Positions 25,738 to 34,500 are shown, counted from the first letter of the stretch. The stretch is 64,000 nucleotides of DNA from Flammeovirgaceae bacterium UBA2371 (GCA_002345965.1 DDTF01000027.1:29575-93574), one strand, 5' to 3'. Numbers and translations are program-made. Notes: generated by a model from the sequence alone, not told the origin.

Positions 25738-25752
25738 ATTACAATTTGTAAT
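25738..25752. promoter_or_regulatory. Perfect 15-bp palindrome before HMG-CoA lyase start
   Basis: ATTACAATTTGTAAT has two 7-bp arms around one base and lies 1 bp upstream of the ATG of the minus-strand lyase gene. It could be an operator for a repressor of this catabolic gene; AT-rich chance symmetry is the alternative. Confidence 0.3.
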
Positions 25753-25911
25753 CTATGCTCCTCATTTTAGGGCAATAATACAATAACAAATAATTGGTAA
25801 ACATGAATCACAGAAAAATAGATTCCCTGGCCGTAAATTATGGCGACTTATCTGAATATTGAGCAATAAGTCCCCAAAACAGAGATTAATTGACGCTAAA
25901 TTAAATGCTAG

Positions 25912-27657
25912 ATGCCCTTAACTGAACTGACTTCCTCTTTAGGCCCGAAAAGAGCTGCCCATTTATTGCACAGAGCCACCTTCGGTCCCACCAAAGATCA
26001 AATTGACTTGTACGCTACTTATACTCCTGCTCAGGCTGTTGCTCAATTATTTGGGACCACATTACCTGACCCTGTACTTCCTGTTGACCCGGAAACAAGC
26101 ACTGAGTGGTTCCTGTCTGGCACAACCGAAGCAAACAGTGGCGACAGCGATTTACAGGAATTTTTTAAAGGGTGGTTTCTGGCACAAATGCTGAGTACGG
26201 GTATAGCACCTAATGAATCACTGGCTTATTCAACAAGAGAAAAGATTGTGTTTTTTTTGCACACTGTACTTACTACTATTCAGTCTAAGGTGGACAATAG
26301 TCGCTCTCTCTATTTTCAAAATCAATTGTTTCGTCAATTTGCACTGGATAAAACTGCACTTACCACTATCAATTTTAAAGAACTCACAAAAAAAGTATGT
26401 GTGGATAATGCCATGCTTAAGTTACTTGATGGCAATCTCAATGTAAAGGGTAGCCCAAATGAGAACTACGCCAGAGAGCTTCATGAGTTGTATACCATTG
26501 GAAGGGGACTTGAAGGTACACTTCCACCTATCACTGATCCTGGAGATTATTTTCTTTACAAAGAATTGGATGTTCAAGAGGCAGCCAGGGTTTTGTCGGG
26601 TTGGGATATTGATACCACGTTTGCCAACATAGATCCTGACACCAATCTTCCCAGAGGAAAAGTGAGAGGATCTGCTACCAATGCTTCTGCCCATGATAAT
26701 ACAATAAAACAATTCAGTGATCGGTTTGGAGGCATCACTATTCAGCCTGATCCTTTCTTACTGAATGGTACAAGTGCCACCGAAGCAAGTGCTCTTGACG
26801 AGATCAGTCAGTTGATCGAATCCATTTATTCAAAGCCAGAAACTGCCAAAAATATCTGTCGAAGGGTTTATCGATTTTTTGTATACCACAGTATTGATAC
26901 AACACTTGATAATACTGTTATCCAGGAGATGGCCACCACTTTTACAAACAGTGGATACAAACTTCAGCCTGTACTGGAAGAATTGTTTAAAAGCACCCAT
27001 TTCTATGAAGCTGCGGCCGGGGTAACCGATGACAATTTTGGTGGAGTGATCAAATCTCCTTTGGATGTAATGATTGGGTCCTACAGATTTTTCAATGTGC
27101 AGCTGCCCGACCCCATTGCATCTCCCACTGATTTCTATGAAGCAACCAATACAATGATCCGATCGTTGTCGAAAATGGGAATGCAATTCTATGAACCTTT
27201 CGATGTTGCAGGATACGATGCGTATCATCAATTCCCTATATATCACAGAAGCTGGATTTCTACCAATTACCTCACCGAGCGTTATCAATTTATAAGAAAC
27301 CTTAACGATCAATCGATGACGGGAATGGGTGTGGACCTGATAGGATTTGTTCAAAACAATTTTACTAATGCCATTGCATCAGATGCCCGATTATTGATTA
27401 TTGAGCTGGCCAAGTACCTGCTACCCGTCAATGACAATCTCACATTTGACCCGGCAGCTGATGACGCCTCTGGACTGACTGCAGAACGCTTGAATTATTT
27501 CCTTACCGCTTTTTTGAAATCCCCTCAGATTGACCCTGACCCAGAGGCTTCCTGGACATTCAGATGGAATAACCCGGTAGATATGGAGGTGGTGAAAAAG
27601 CAATTGGAAAGTTTGTTCAATGCCCTCATGCAATCCCCCGAATATCAGCTATTTTAA
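25912..27657 (+). CDS. DUF1800 family protein
   Basis: A 581-residue protein of the DUF1800 family, almost always encoded next to a DUF1501 protein, as here with a 9-bp gap. The start AAHLLHRATFGPTKDQIDLY (about 15-34) is the family opening; NENYARELHELYTIG (about 182-196) and the ARVLSGWDID stretch are the other conserved blocks. No signal peptide is apparent, so its export route is unclear; co-export with the Tat-signal neighbour is one idea. Function is unknown, though the pair is often found in surface or degradation loci. It is the first gene of a four-gene operon that ends near 31448. Confidence 0.92.
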   Translation: MPLTELTSSLGPKRAAHLLHRATFGPTKDQIDLYATYTPAQAVAQLFGTTLPDPVLPVDPETSTEWFLSGTTEANSGDSDLQEFFKGWFLAQMLSTGIAPNESLAYSTREKIVFFLHTVLTTIQSKVDNSRSLYFQNQLFRQFALDKTALTTINFKELTKKVCVDNAMLKLLDGNLNVKGSPNENYARELHELYTIGRGLEGTLPPITDPGDYFLYKELDVQEAARVLSGWDIDTTFANIDPDTNLPRGKVRGSATNASAHDNTIKQFSDRFGGITIQPDPFLLNGTSATEASALDEISQLIESIYSKPETAKNICRRVYRFFVYHSIDTTLDNTVIQEMATTFTNSGYKLQPVLEELFKSTHFYEAAAGVTDDNFGGVIKSPLDVMIGSYRFFNVQLPDPIASPTDFYEATNTMIRSLSKMGMQFYEPFDVAGYDAYHQFPIYHRSWISTNYLTERYQFIRNLNDQSMTGMGVDLIGFVQNNFTNAIASDARLLIIELAKYLLPVNDNLTFDPAADDASGLTAERLNYFLTAFLKSPQIDPDPEASWTFRWNNPVDMEVVKKQLESLFNALMQSPEYQLF

Positions 27658-27666
27658 ATTAGACAA

Positions 27667-29385
27667 ATGAAGAGAAGAGATTTTATAAAAAGATTGTCGT
27701 GGGCGAGTGTACCCTTCGCCATTGGAGGTATCCCATTAAAGTTAATGGCTGAGAATCCGCTTACTAGAATGGCACAGCAAAGCAACAACGATCGTGTGCT
27801 GGTTATCTTGCAGATGCACGGTGGCAATGACGGCTTGAACTGTCTTATTCCGGTACAAGCCTACGATGAGTATTACAGCAGACGTGCCAACATTGCCATT
27901 CCGGCTAAAAATAGCTTGCGCAAAATGATTCCCCTGGACAGCACCCTTGCCGCTGACGCACAAGTTGGGCTTCACCCCGACATGAGGGGAATGAAAGAAA
28001 TGTACGACCAGGGCCGTATGGGATTTATCCAGGGCGTTTCATATAAAAACAATAATGGCTCCCATTTCAGAGGAAGAGACATTTCATTCATGGGAGGAAG
28101 TTTTGATGATTACTTCTCCTCAGGCTGGGTAGGCAGATTCCTCCAACAGGAATTTTCTCCAAAAGTCTATCCTAATGAGTTTCCGAATGAAGACATGAAA
28201 GACCCACTGGCGATTGAAATGGGTAGCGATGTGTCGCTCATATTCCACCAGCAGGGCAATATCCCTACCTCCATTTCATTGAACGATCCTGTTTCCTTTT
28301 TCAACCTGGTCAACGAATTAGAAGGATTTGTTGACCAAGGGGTTGATCCAAGAGGAAAACCTCCAGCTTTTCTTGATAATTCTCCTTACGGGAAAGAGTT
28401 GAACTGGATATTGGGTCTGGAAGAAAAATCGGAGGATTATGCTGAGCGTTTATATGAAGTGTATAACAATTCACCAGAAGCCACAGTAACGTACCCCGAG
28501 CGATATCCTTTCAATGCGCCCTCAGGTAGTGCCAGAAACAGACTTACACCTCAACTCAAATTAATTGCTCGCCTTTTGGATGGTGGAGGTGCAGGACTGG
28601 GTGTAAAAACGAAAGTCTTTTTGGTAAAGATTGGTGGCTTCGATACGCACGCAGAGCAGGTGGAGAGCTATGACCCTACGATGGGTGCGCACGCAGCGTT
28701 GATGTACAATATCTCATCGGCAATGAAGGCCTTTCAGGAAGATCTTCGGGCCCGTGGCATAGAAGATCGTGTGCTTACAGTTACCACTTCTGAGTTTGGT
28801 CGTAGGATCCATTCTAACGGCAGTTATGGAACAGACCACGGCACAGGCGGGCCGATGTTCCTGTTCGGCAAAGGGGTACAGCCGGGCGTAGTGGGGAAAG
28901 TGCCGGATTTAACGAAAAACAATGTGGCAATGCAATTTGATTACCGACAGGTGTATGCCAACCTACTTAAAGACTGGATGCTTGTGGATGAAGATGTCAT
29001 CAACAATGAAATCTTTTTCAGAAACTTTATTAATGGCCCTAAGGAGGAAGGAAATGGTAATTACGAACCACTGGCTATTGCCAGTCAAGTGATATCAGCC
29101 ACTCAATCAGACTTTATCTCTTCAAGATTTGCCTTAAAAGATTGTTACCCCAATCCAGCCACTACGTTCACCACAATTGAATTCAGAATTAACACCACCA
29201 GCCAGGTACATTTGCAACTTTTTGATTCACAAGGCAAGGCATTAAAAGTACTTCTTGACCAAACCATGGAGGCAGGTGAGCACTCAGTTCAAGTAGACCT
29301 CCACGAATTCAAACCTGGAATTTATTTATACAAACTGAAATCAGGATTTCTTAAGGACACCAAAAAACTCGTAATTACCCGATAG
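27667..29385 (+). CDS. DUF1501 family protein with Tat signal and T9SS type A sorting domain
   Basis: A 572-residue sulfatase/alkaline-phosphatase-like DUF1501 protein. It begins MKRRDFIKRLSWASVPFAIG, a twin-arginine export signal. The central domain has ILQMHGGNDGLNCLIPV, GSHFRGRDISFMGG, IGGFDTHAEQ and TSEFGRRIHSNGSYGTDHG, which would hold the metal site. The last 80 residues (about 490-572) are a Por secretion tail: CYPNPATTFTTIEFRI, LQLFDSQGKALKVL, GIYLYKLKSG. It should therefore cross the inner membrane folded by Tat and the outer membrane by the type IX system. Its neighbours are DUF1800 upstream and a barrel protein 1 bp downstream. Confidence 0.93.
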   Translation: MKRRDFIKRLSWASVPFAIGGIPLKLMAENPLTRMAQQSNNDRVLVILQMHGGNDGLNCLIPVQAYDEYYSRRANIAIPAKNSLRKMIPLDSTLAADAQVGLHPDMRGMKEMYDQGRMGFIQGVSYKNNNGSHFRGRDISFMGGSFDDYFSSGWVGRFLQQEFSPKVYPNEFPNEDMKDPLAIEMGSDVSLIFHQQGNIPTSISLNDPVSFFNLVNELEGFVDQGVDPRGKPPAFLDNSPYGKELNWILGLEEKSEDYAERLYEVYNNSPEATVTYPERYPFNAPSGSARNRLTPQLKLIARLLDGGGAGLGVKTKVFLVKIGGFDTHAEQVESYDPTMGAHAALMYNISSAMKAFQEDLRARGIEDRVLTVTTSEFGRRIHSNGSYGTDHGTGGPMFLFGKGVQPGVVGKVPDLTKNNVAMQFDYRQVYANLLKDWMLVDEDVINNEIFFRNFINGPKEEGNGNYEPLAIASQVISATQSDFISSRFALKDCYPNPATTFTTIEFRINTTSQVHLQLFDSQGKALKVLLDQTMEAGEHSVQVDLHEFKPGIYLYKLKSGFLKDTKKLVITR

Positions 29386-29386
29386 C

Positions 29387-30268
29387 ATGAAAAGACTTTT
29401 ACTATGGTTCACGGTGCTTGCTTTCACCAGTACTTCTTTCGCCCAGTCTCAAAGGAAACCTCCTGCAGGGTTCAAAAGAAAAGCCAACGAAAAGCAAAAT
29501 AGTTTTTTGGACAAGCAGTGGTGGATTGGTTTAAAGGTAGGACCTAACCTGACCAAGGCCAGTCCGGAGACCAGATACTCCATATTAACACCCACTAACT
29601 ATGCACTGCCTCTTACCGATAAAAAGTATGATGGCTTTAGTAAAATAGGAAGTCAGGCGACTTTGGAGATTACTTTCAATTACAAAGGAATAGGAATCAG
29701 TTTTCAACCTACCTATCGCCTATCCAGATTTACTTATACGAATGAGTTCATGTGGGACAACCCGGAAAATGCAATTGAAATGCTCGAACTTAAATATGAC
29801 CATGAGCTCAAAATTGACTATGCCGATTTGCCACTCATTATCAAGTATGACTTTGCCGGAAATACATTAAAGCCCTACGTACAGGCGGGTATATTTTATT
29901 CAATGCTCATTAATGCCAACAAGACTGTGGACATAACCGGAACTGACTTTGCCTCAGGAGGTACCAATGTACTTAGCAGTGAGCCCGTTATTGTTGGTGC
30001 CAAAGACTTATTTCACAAAAGTTATTGGGGGATTATGGCGGGCACCGGGTTACATTACAATCTGGGCAATGTAAGGCTGGTGCTGGATATGTCCTATCGA
30101 ATTGGAATGAGTAACATTACCAACACCAAGAATAGATTCAGTAACGATCGATTATCCGGAATTGGCGATGCAATGGATGATATGAAAACAGATAATGTTG
30201 TTATATCCATTGGCTGTCTCTTCCCCATGCGCTTTCTCAGTACCAGTTTTAAATCCATAGATCGATAA
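29387..30268 (+). CDS. Outer-membrane beta-barrel protein (PorT-like)
   Basis: A 293-residue protein with a Sec signal peptide (LLLWFTVLAFTSTSFAQ) followed by a basic linker and a predicted eight-stranded barrel. Alternating hydrophobic strands are visible, such as WWIGLKVGPNLTKA near the start, LKPYVQAGIFYSMLIN, YWGIMAGTGLHYNLG and VVISIGCLFPM near the end. This is the general PorT/OmpA-like barrel type of Bacteroidota. It starts 1 bp after the DUF1501 gene and 4 bp before the lipoprotein gene, so it probably works with the exported proteins of this operon. The exact role is unknown. Confidence 0.8.
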   Translation: MKRLLLWFTVLAFTSTSFAQSQRKPPAGFKRKANEKQNSFLDKQWWIGLKVGPNLTKASPETRYSILTPTNYALPLTDKKYDGFSKIGSQATLEITFNYKGIGISFQPTYRLSRFTYTNEFMWDNPENAIEMLELKYDHELKIDYADLPLIIKYDFAGNTLKPYVQAGIFYSMLINANKTVDITGTDFASGGTNVLSSEPVIVGAKDLFHKSYWGIMAGTGLHYNLGNVRLVLDMSYRIGMSNITNTKNRFSNDRLSGIGDAMDDMKTDNVVISIGCLFPMRFLSTSFKSIDR

Positions 30269-30272
30269 TTCC

Positions 30273-31448
30273 ATGAATAAGTTGCTCCTCATCCTTTTTG
30301 CCCTACTTGTTACATCCTGCGCCAACGAATCGGATCCAGAGGCTGACAAGGCCAATTTTGTGCGCATCTACGATAGTAACCGGTACAATACATCCTACAA
30401 TCCCATCGATATGAAGCAAACCGCAGATGGAGGGTATTTATTCCTCGCTTCAAGAAGATTGGACGAATCTAATTTCCAGGGTATTTACATTATGAAAGTG
30501 GATGAATTTGGTGCTTTCGTAACTGAAGAATTAGTGGATGAGCAATATGTGAACCCAGTTGGAGAATTACTGTTTCTTAACGATACCTATTACTTTTTTT
30601 GTATGACCGCTGTAGGACTTCAAACACAATTGGTTGAAGTAGGAAATGATGGCACCCTCGGCAATATTTACAATGTAGGAGGCTCATACCCTACTGCGGC
30701 TGCAATTGATGGCTCTAACTTTATTTTATTGGGATATGATAATACGGCAAAGGAAAGCGTGGTAGCTATTGTTAGTCCAAATGGAAATGTAATCCAGGCC
30801 ACGGGTTTTAGTGTTGGTGCAGGAGATGCTGTGGAAGAACCCATTATCAATCATTTTCTCAGAACAGGAAGACAATTTCCCTTCCAGGTTGGGCGAGCAG
30901 CAAGTGGTCAGTATTTCTTCAATGGGTTCTACAATTATACCTTCTCATTGGTATTTACAGATTTGGCTGGCAGCCTCGCAGTGGTACAAGGTCAGCAGGA
31001 CGATGGTGGCATCAGTCGGGTTGTCCAGGTGAATGGCAGCACCTTTGCCAGTGCGCGGTTTAACTTTGGCGATAATTATTTTCTTCCCAATGTTTCGTTA
31101 AATACATCTGGTATCTCTTCAAGCAGTGATTTGGGCGGTTTTTCATTGCCTGAGCTGGTTGATAATGCTCCAGTACACATCCTTGTTTCCAGAATAAATG
31201 AAAAAGAAGTGATTCTTTATGCAAGCAATACCAAGAGTGGTCAGATAGGCCTATACGCATATGAACTTTCAACCGGGAAATTCCTGGGCAGCAAGTACCT
31301 GGGTTTCTCAAACCCTTACGAAATAAATAGCATGATTAATACAAGTGACGAAGGACTTGCCATTGGAGCCACCACTTACGTAACGGGGCGTTTTCCAAGG
31401 ATTACCCTCTTTAAGCTATCTACTGAAGAATTGTCGCAGATCTTCTGA
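30273..31448 (+). CDS. Hypothetical lipoprotein, propeller-like repeats
   Basis: A 391-residue product with a lipoprotein signal (LLILFALLVTSCANESD, lipid Cys near 16). The mature part has recurring strand patterns of the kind seen in beta-propeller repeats: QTADGGYLFLASRR, LNDTYYFFCMT, DGSNFILLGYD, NGSTFASARF and TSDEGLAIGATTYV. No catalytic motif is seen. As last gene of the DUF1800-DUF1501-barrel operon (4-bp gap), it may be a surface lipoprotein that works with the exported DUF1501 protein. I do not recognise a named family. Confidence 0.72.
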   Translation: MNKLLLILFALLVTSCANESDPEADKANFVRIYDSNRYNTSYNPIDMKQTADGGYLFLASRRLDESNFQGIYIMKVDEFGAFVTEELVDEQYVNPVGELLFLNDTYYFFCMTAVGLQTQLVEVGNDGTLGNIYNVGGSYPTAAAIDGSNFILLGYDNTAKESVVAIVSPNGNVIQATGFSVGAGDAVEEPIINHFLRTGRQFPFQVGRAASGQYFFNGFYNYTFSLVFTDLAGSLAVVQGQQDDGGISRVVQVNGSTFASARFNFGDNYFLPNVSLNTSGISSSSDLGGFSLPELVDNAPVHILVSRINEKEVILYASNTKSGQIGLYAYELSTGKFLGSKYLGFSNPYEINSMINTSDEGLAIGATTYVTGRFPRITLFKLSTEELSQIF

Positions 31449-31496
31449 CCTTCCATTTTATTATCTCAATGCTTTTTTATTCCTTGAGCTTTGAAT

Positions 31497-32519
31497 ATGA
31501 TTAAAGTTGAAGAGAATGTAAGTCTAAAGGAATACAACACCTTTGGAATTGAAGCTAGGGCAAAATATTTGTGTCGCATATCCAGCGAAGCAGAACTCAT
31601 CGCCCTATTGAAATCCCCAATTTTTAATGAAGGGGAACATTATATCCTGGGTGGAGGAAGTAACATACTTTTCACTGGTGATTTTGATGGGCTTATGATC
31701 AAAGTTGATCTGAAAGGAATAGAGATCGTTGCGGAGGATGAAAGAGAAGTGCGTATAAAGGCCTATTCAGGTGAAAACTGGCATCAGTTGGTTTTACATG
31801 CTGTGGCCAATGATTGGGGAGGTATTGAAAACCTTTCATTGATACCCGGTACAGTGGGTGCAGCACCAATGCAAAACATTGGGGCGTATGGAGTGGAGAT
31901 TAAAAATCTGATTGAAAGTGTAGATACTATAGAACTGGCTACGGGGTTGTTCAGAACCTTCACCAACGAAGAATGTGGGTTTGGTTACCGGGAAAGTGTC
32001 TTTAAAAAAGAGCTTCGTAAAAAATATTTTATCTCAAGTGTTACTTTAAGATTGACCAAAAAAAATCATCAACTCAACACTTCCTATGGAGCAATTCCAG
32101 AGACACTGAAGGAGATGCACGTGACGATACCAACGGTGAAATCCATCAGTGAAGCTGTAATAAAAATCAGAAGGAGTAAACTACCTGATCCCGCTGTGAT
32201 TGGTAATGCTGGAAGCTTTTTTAAAAACCCTACTATCCGCCTGACTCAATATAAAAACTTGCAAAGCGAATACGTAGCTATCCCCGGCTATCCTGTTGAT
32301 AATCAAAATATTAAAGTTCCAGCAGGATGGCTCATTGAACAATGCGAATGGAAAGGAAAACGAATCAATAATGTAGGTGTACACCCAAAGCAAGCTTTGG
32401 TTTTGGTTAACTATGGAGGTGGAACTGGCGAAGAAATTTTACAATTGTCCGAAAAAATTCAAGCTGCGGTTTTAGAAAAATTTGATATCACACTTACCCC
32501 CGAAGTGAATATTTTATGA
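31497..32519 (+). CDS. murB: UDP-N-acetylenolpyruvoylglucosamine reductase
   Basis: Flavoenzyme of peptidoglycan precursor synthesis that reduces the enolpyruvyl ether to UDP-MurNAc with NADPH. About 340 residues from the ATG at 31497; a TTG two codons upstream is not needed. KEYNTFGIEARAKYL, ILGGGSNILFTG (flavin binding), SLIPGTVGAAPMQNIGAYG, CGFGYRESVFK with the catalytic-region Tyr-Arg, and NAGSFFKNP (serine proton donor) are all present. It is a single gene, 49 bp after the lipoprotein gene. Confidence 0.97.
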   Translation: MIKVEENVSLKEYNTFGIEARAKYLCRISSEAELIALLKSPIFNEGEHYILGGGSNILFTGDFDGLMIKVDLKGIEIVAEDEREVRIKAYSGENWHQLVLHAVANDWGGIENLSLIPGTVGAAPMQNIGAYGVEIKNLIESVDTIELATGLFRTFTNEECGFGYRESVFKKELRKKYFISSVTLRLTKKNHQLNTSYGAIPETLKEMHVTIPTVKSISEAVIKIRRSKLPDPAVIGNAGSFFKNPTIRLTQYKNLQSEYVAIPGYPVDNQNIKVPAGWLIEQCEWKGKRINNVGVHPKQALVLVNYGGGTGEEILQLSEKIQAAVLEKFDITLTPEVNIL

Positions 32520-32606
32520 TCAAAAATATTGAGCCATGCACGATGAAAAACTCCGCATTGACACCTCACAGAGATTTTGACAAATAAAAAATTTTTTAAA
32601 AATATT

Positions 32607-32636
32607 TTTGCGGAATAAAATTTTATTATACCTTTC
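32607..32636 (+). promoter_or_regulatory. Candidate promoter of the lysine-rich small protein
   Basis: TTTG at 32607-32610 is followed after 18 bp by TACCTTTC (32629-32636), one mismatch from the TAnnTTTG box. The surrounding 155 bp are extremely AT-rich. Transcription would start about 30 nt before the ATG at 32675. Confidence 0.45.
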
Positions 32637-32674
32637 ATCAACGTTTAAACTATAAACTAAAAAAATTAAACGCT

Positions 32675-32767
32675 ATGGCAAAGAAAGCAGCTAAAAAGAC
32701 AGCAGCTAAAAAGAAGGTAGCTAAGAAAAAAGCTACCAAAAAGAAGGCTGCAAAGAAGAAGAAGTAA
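32675..32767 (+). CDS. Small lysine/alanine-rich histone-H1-like protein (30 residues)
   Basis: ATG at 32675, stop TAA at 32765. The product has 30 residues, of which 17 are lysine and 9 alanine, in repeating KKxA units (MAKKAAKKTAAKKK at the start). It resembles the tails of bacterial histone-H1-like proteins (Hc1, AlgP type) and would bind DNA or RNA by charge; it is too short to hold a separate folded domain. Its own promoter candidate lies upstream and a strong hairpin terminator downstream, which argues for a real monocistronic gene rather than chance. Codons vary between AAA/AAG and GCA/GCT, so it is not a simple nucleotide repeat. Function as a nucleoid protein is inferred. Confidence 0.75.
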   Translation: MAKKAAKKTAAKKKVAKKKATKKKAAKKKK

Positions 32768-32801
32768 TTTAGGTCAGACCTAATTACTCTTTAGCTTAAC
32801 G

Positions 32802-32834
32802 AAGGGAAGTGGTATGTACATCACTTCCCTTTTT
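32802..32834 (+). terminator. Rho-independent terminator after the lysine-rich gene
   Basis: AAGGGAAGTG (32802-32811) pairs perfectly with CACTTCCCTT (32822-32831) around a 10-nt loop, with a T run directly after. It lies 35 bp past the stop of the 30-residue protein and just before the convergent dCMP deaminase stop. Confidence 0.85.
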
Positions 32835-32857
32835 CTTTATTGGATCTCCGAAAACCC

Positions 32858-33340
32858 CTATATCATATGGGTTACATTGGTAAGTGTACCTGAATATTTT
32901 TCGCAGGCCACACCAAATTTTCTTAAGAAATCAACCCCTTCATCATTGGATAGTCCCTTGTGCTCTGCATATGAGTTGAGGTATATTACTTTAAGTATAC
33001 CCATACTGAATATAATGCGTGCACAAGACAGGCAGGGCGATAAGGTAACATATAGGGTAGCCCCCTCTACAGCAGTTTTATTCTTTACGGCATAAAGTAT
33101 CGCGTTTTGCTCAGCGTGTATGGCCAGTGAGCATCCCCCTTTCGAATCACGTGGACAGCCCACTTCTGGATATTCCACATCACAATTATGTGTACCTGCT
33201 GGCGGGCCGTTATAGCCAATGGATATGATCCTGGTATCCTTGGTGAGCACGGCACCAACATGTCGCTTAATACAATGAGAGCGTTTGGCCAGGTTCACAG
33301 CCAATTCCATATAGATATCATCAAAAGCAGGTCTTTGCAT
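32858..33340 (-). CDS. dCMP deaminase family protein
   Basis: A 160-residue zinc-dependent deaminase. The zinc and proton-shuttle motif HAEQNA is at 75-80 and the two cysteine ligands are in PCLSC (102-106: Cys103, Cys106). GYNGPPAGTHNC (42-53) is the nucleotide-binding part of the dCMP deaminase/ComEB subfamily. It probably turns dCMP into dUMP, which thymidylate synthase (22 kb away in this window) uses. It converges on the lysine-rich gene, with the hairpin terminator between them. Confidence 0.92.
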   Translation of the reverse strand: MQRPAFDDIYMELAVNLAKRSHCIKRHVGAVLTKDTRIISIGYNGPPAGTHNCDVEYPEVGCPRDSKGGCSLAIHAEQNAILYAVKNKTAVEGATLYVTLSPCLSCARIIFSMGILKVIYLNSYAEHKGLSNDEGVDFLRKFGVACEKYSGTLTNVTHMI

Positions 33341-33421
33341 TTTTTCTGTTGTAAATGGTGGAATTCAATGTGCAAGCTGTAAAATTAAGGATTGGAACCA
33401 AAATTGTTATATTCGCCACTA

Positions 33422-33967
33422 ATGTCAATGAGAATCAGATTATACTACGCTGTCATCTTGTTCTTGCTTACCTACAGCGTCTCCTATGCGCAAGAGCAAA
33501 GGATAAGTCCGTTGAGTGTAACCACTTCAAGGTACAAGGATACCTATGTAAAAATAGTGTACAGTCAGCCTCAGAAGAAAGGACGCGAGATATTTGGCAA
33601 CCTGGTGCCTTATGGTCAGGTTTGGAGAACAGGAGCCAATGAAGCCACTGAAATAACCATCACAACGGATATAATCATTAATGGTACCGAACTAAAAGCA
33701 GGTACTTACTCTATTTTTACAATACCCAATGCATCCAGTTGGACCATTATAATCAACGCTGACCTGGGATTGTGGGGATCCTATAATTACAACGAGAAAA
33801 GGGATGTAATGCGCTTTGTTGTGCCTGTTGTAAAAAACAACCAAGTAACGGAATCATTTACCATCGGAATTGATCCTAGAAATAATGTAGCGGATATTTT
33901 CTTCGTATGGGATAAGACAAGGGTCAATATTCCCGTTCAATACCTGGAACCAAAACCTAAACCATAA
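33422..33967 (+). CDS. DUF2911 family exported protein
   Basis: About 181 residues from the ATG at 33422; ATG 33428 is equally possible and both keep the signal peptide (YYAVILFLLTYSVSYAQ). A TTG at 33392 would add ten residues before the signal and is unlikely. The mature part matches DUF2911: ISPLSVTTSRYKDTYVKIVYSQPQKKGRE, VPYGQVWRTGANEATEITI, and LKAGTYSIFTIPN. The family is common in Bacteroidota, has a small beta fold, and no known activity. It is followed after 14 bp by another small exported protein and the two may be co-transcribed. Confidence 0.88.
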   Translation: MSMRIRLYYAVILFLLTYSVSYAQEQRISPLSVTTSRYKDTYVKIVYSQPQKKGREIFGNLVPYGQVWRTGANEATEITITTDIIINGTELKAGTYSIFTIPNASSWTIIINADLGLWGSYNYNEKRDVMRFVVPVVKNNQVTESFTIGIDPRNNVADIFFVWDKTRVNIPVQYLEPKPKP

Positions 33968-33981
33968 AATCGTTTTCGGAA

Positions 33982-34497
33982 ATGCTCATTCGGACTTTTT
34001 ACACCTTCCTATTTCTTCTTGCTCAATTGGTAGGCCTGGCTCAGGAAAATTCAGAGCTAGCCAAACGAAATGGGTTCAAAGACATTATTCTTGGAATGCC
34101 TGTAGACAGCGTGGTAGGAAGTAAGTTTAAAAAAGACATTTTGGAAAAAAATGAATTCCAAGCCGCCTTATATGAAGTTGATAACCCTTCCTATAAGAAC
34201 ATTGGGGAGGTTAAGGTGAAAAAACTGGAGCTTAAAACCTATAAGGGACTTGTGTACCAAATTGATGTAATCACACACAAGGACACTCGCCTCATGAAAG
34301 GTATGGAACGATTATATGGAAAGCCAAAGTACATTTTACCTACAGACTCCTACAACTGGACTGCAGATAGTCTCAGCTTGACCTTCAAGGATCACTCAAA
34401 AAAGGAAATCAAACTCACCTATCGCTCCTACCCTGTTCTAAAAATGATGCGGGTAGACAAAGGCAAAAAGATAGATGACATCGCAGATGATTTCTAG
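33982..34497 (+). CDS. Hypothetical exported protein
   Basis: A 171-residue protein with a Sec signal peptide (FYTFLFLLAQLVGLAQ). The mature part has the pattern of a small alpha/beta domain: GFKDIILGMPVDSVVGSKF near the start, KTYKGLVYQIDVITH in the middle, and YNWTADSLSLTFKDH toward the end. The opening resembles many Bacteroidota periplasmic proteins that start with F..I.LGM.., but I cannot name the family. It lies 14 bp after DUF2911 and converges on the sugar dehydrogenase gene with only 3 bp between. Confidence 0.7.
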   Translation: MLIRTFYTFLFLLAQLVGLAQENSELAKRNGFKDIILGMPVDSVVGSKFKKDILEKNEFQAALYEVDNPSYKNIGEVKVKKLELKTYKGLVYQIDVITHKDTRLMKGMERLYGKPKYILPTDSYNWTADSLSLTFKDHSKKEIKLTYRSYPVLKMMRVDKGKKIDDIADDF

Positions 34498-34500
34498 TCA

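Noticed and set aside
26830..27354. A 174-codon open frame on the minus strand inside the DUF1800 gene
   Set aside because: It lies fully opposite a gene with clear family motifs and its product has a random-looking composition.
32675..32767. The lysine-rich frame as a mere low-complexity A-rich stretch
   Set aside because: Kept as a gene because codon use varies, the frame has a proper start and stop, and promoter and terminator bracket it.
32769..32783. Palindrome TTAGGTCAGACCTAA just after the lysine-rich gene stop
   Set aside because: Only 7-bp arms with a single-base centre and no T run; the stronger hairpin 20 bp later is the likely terminator.
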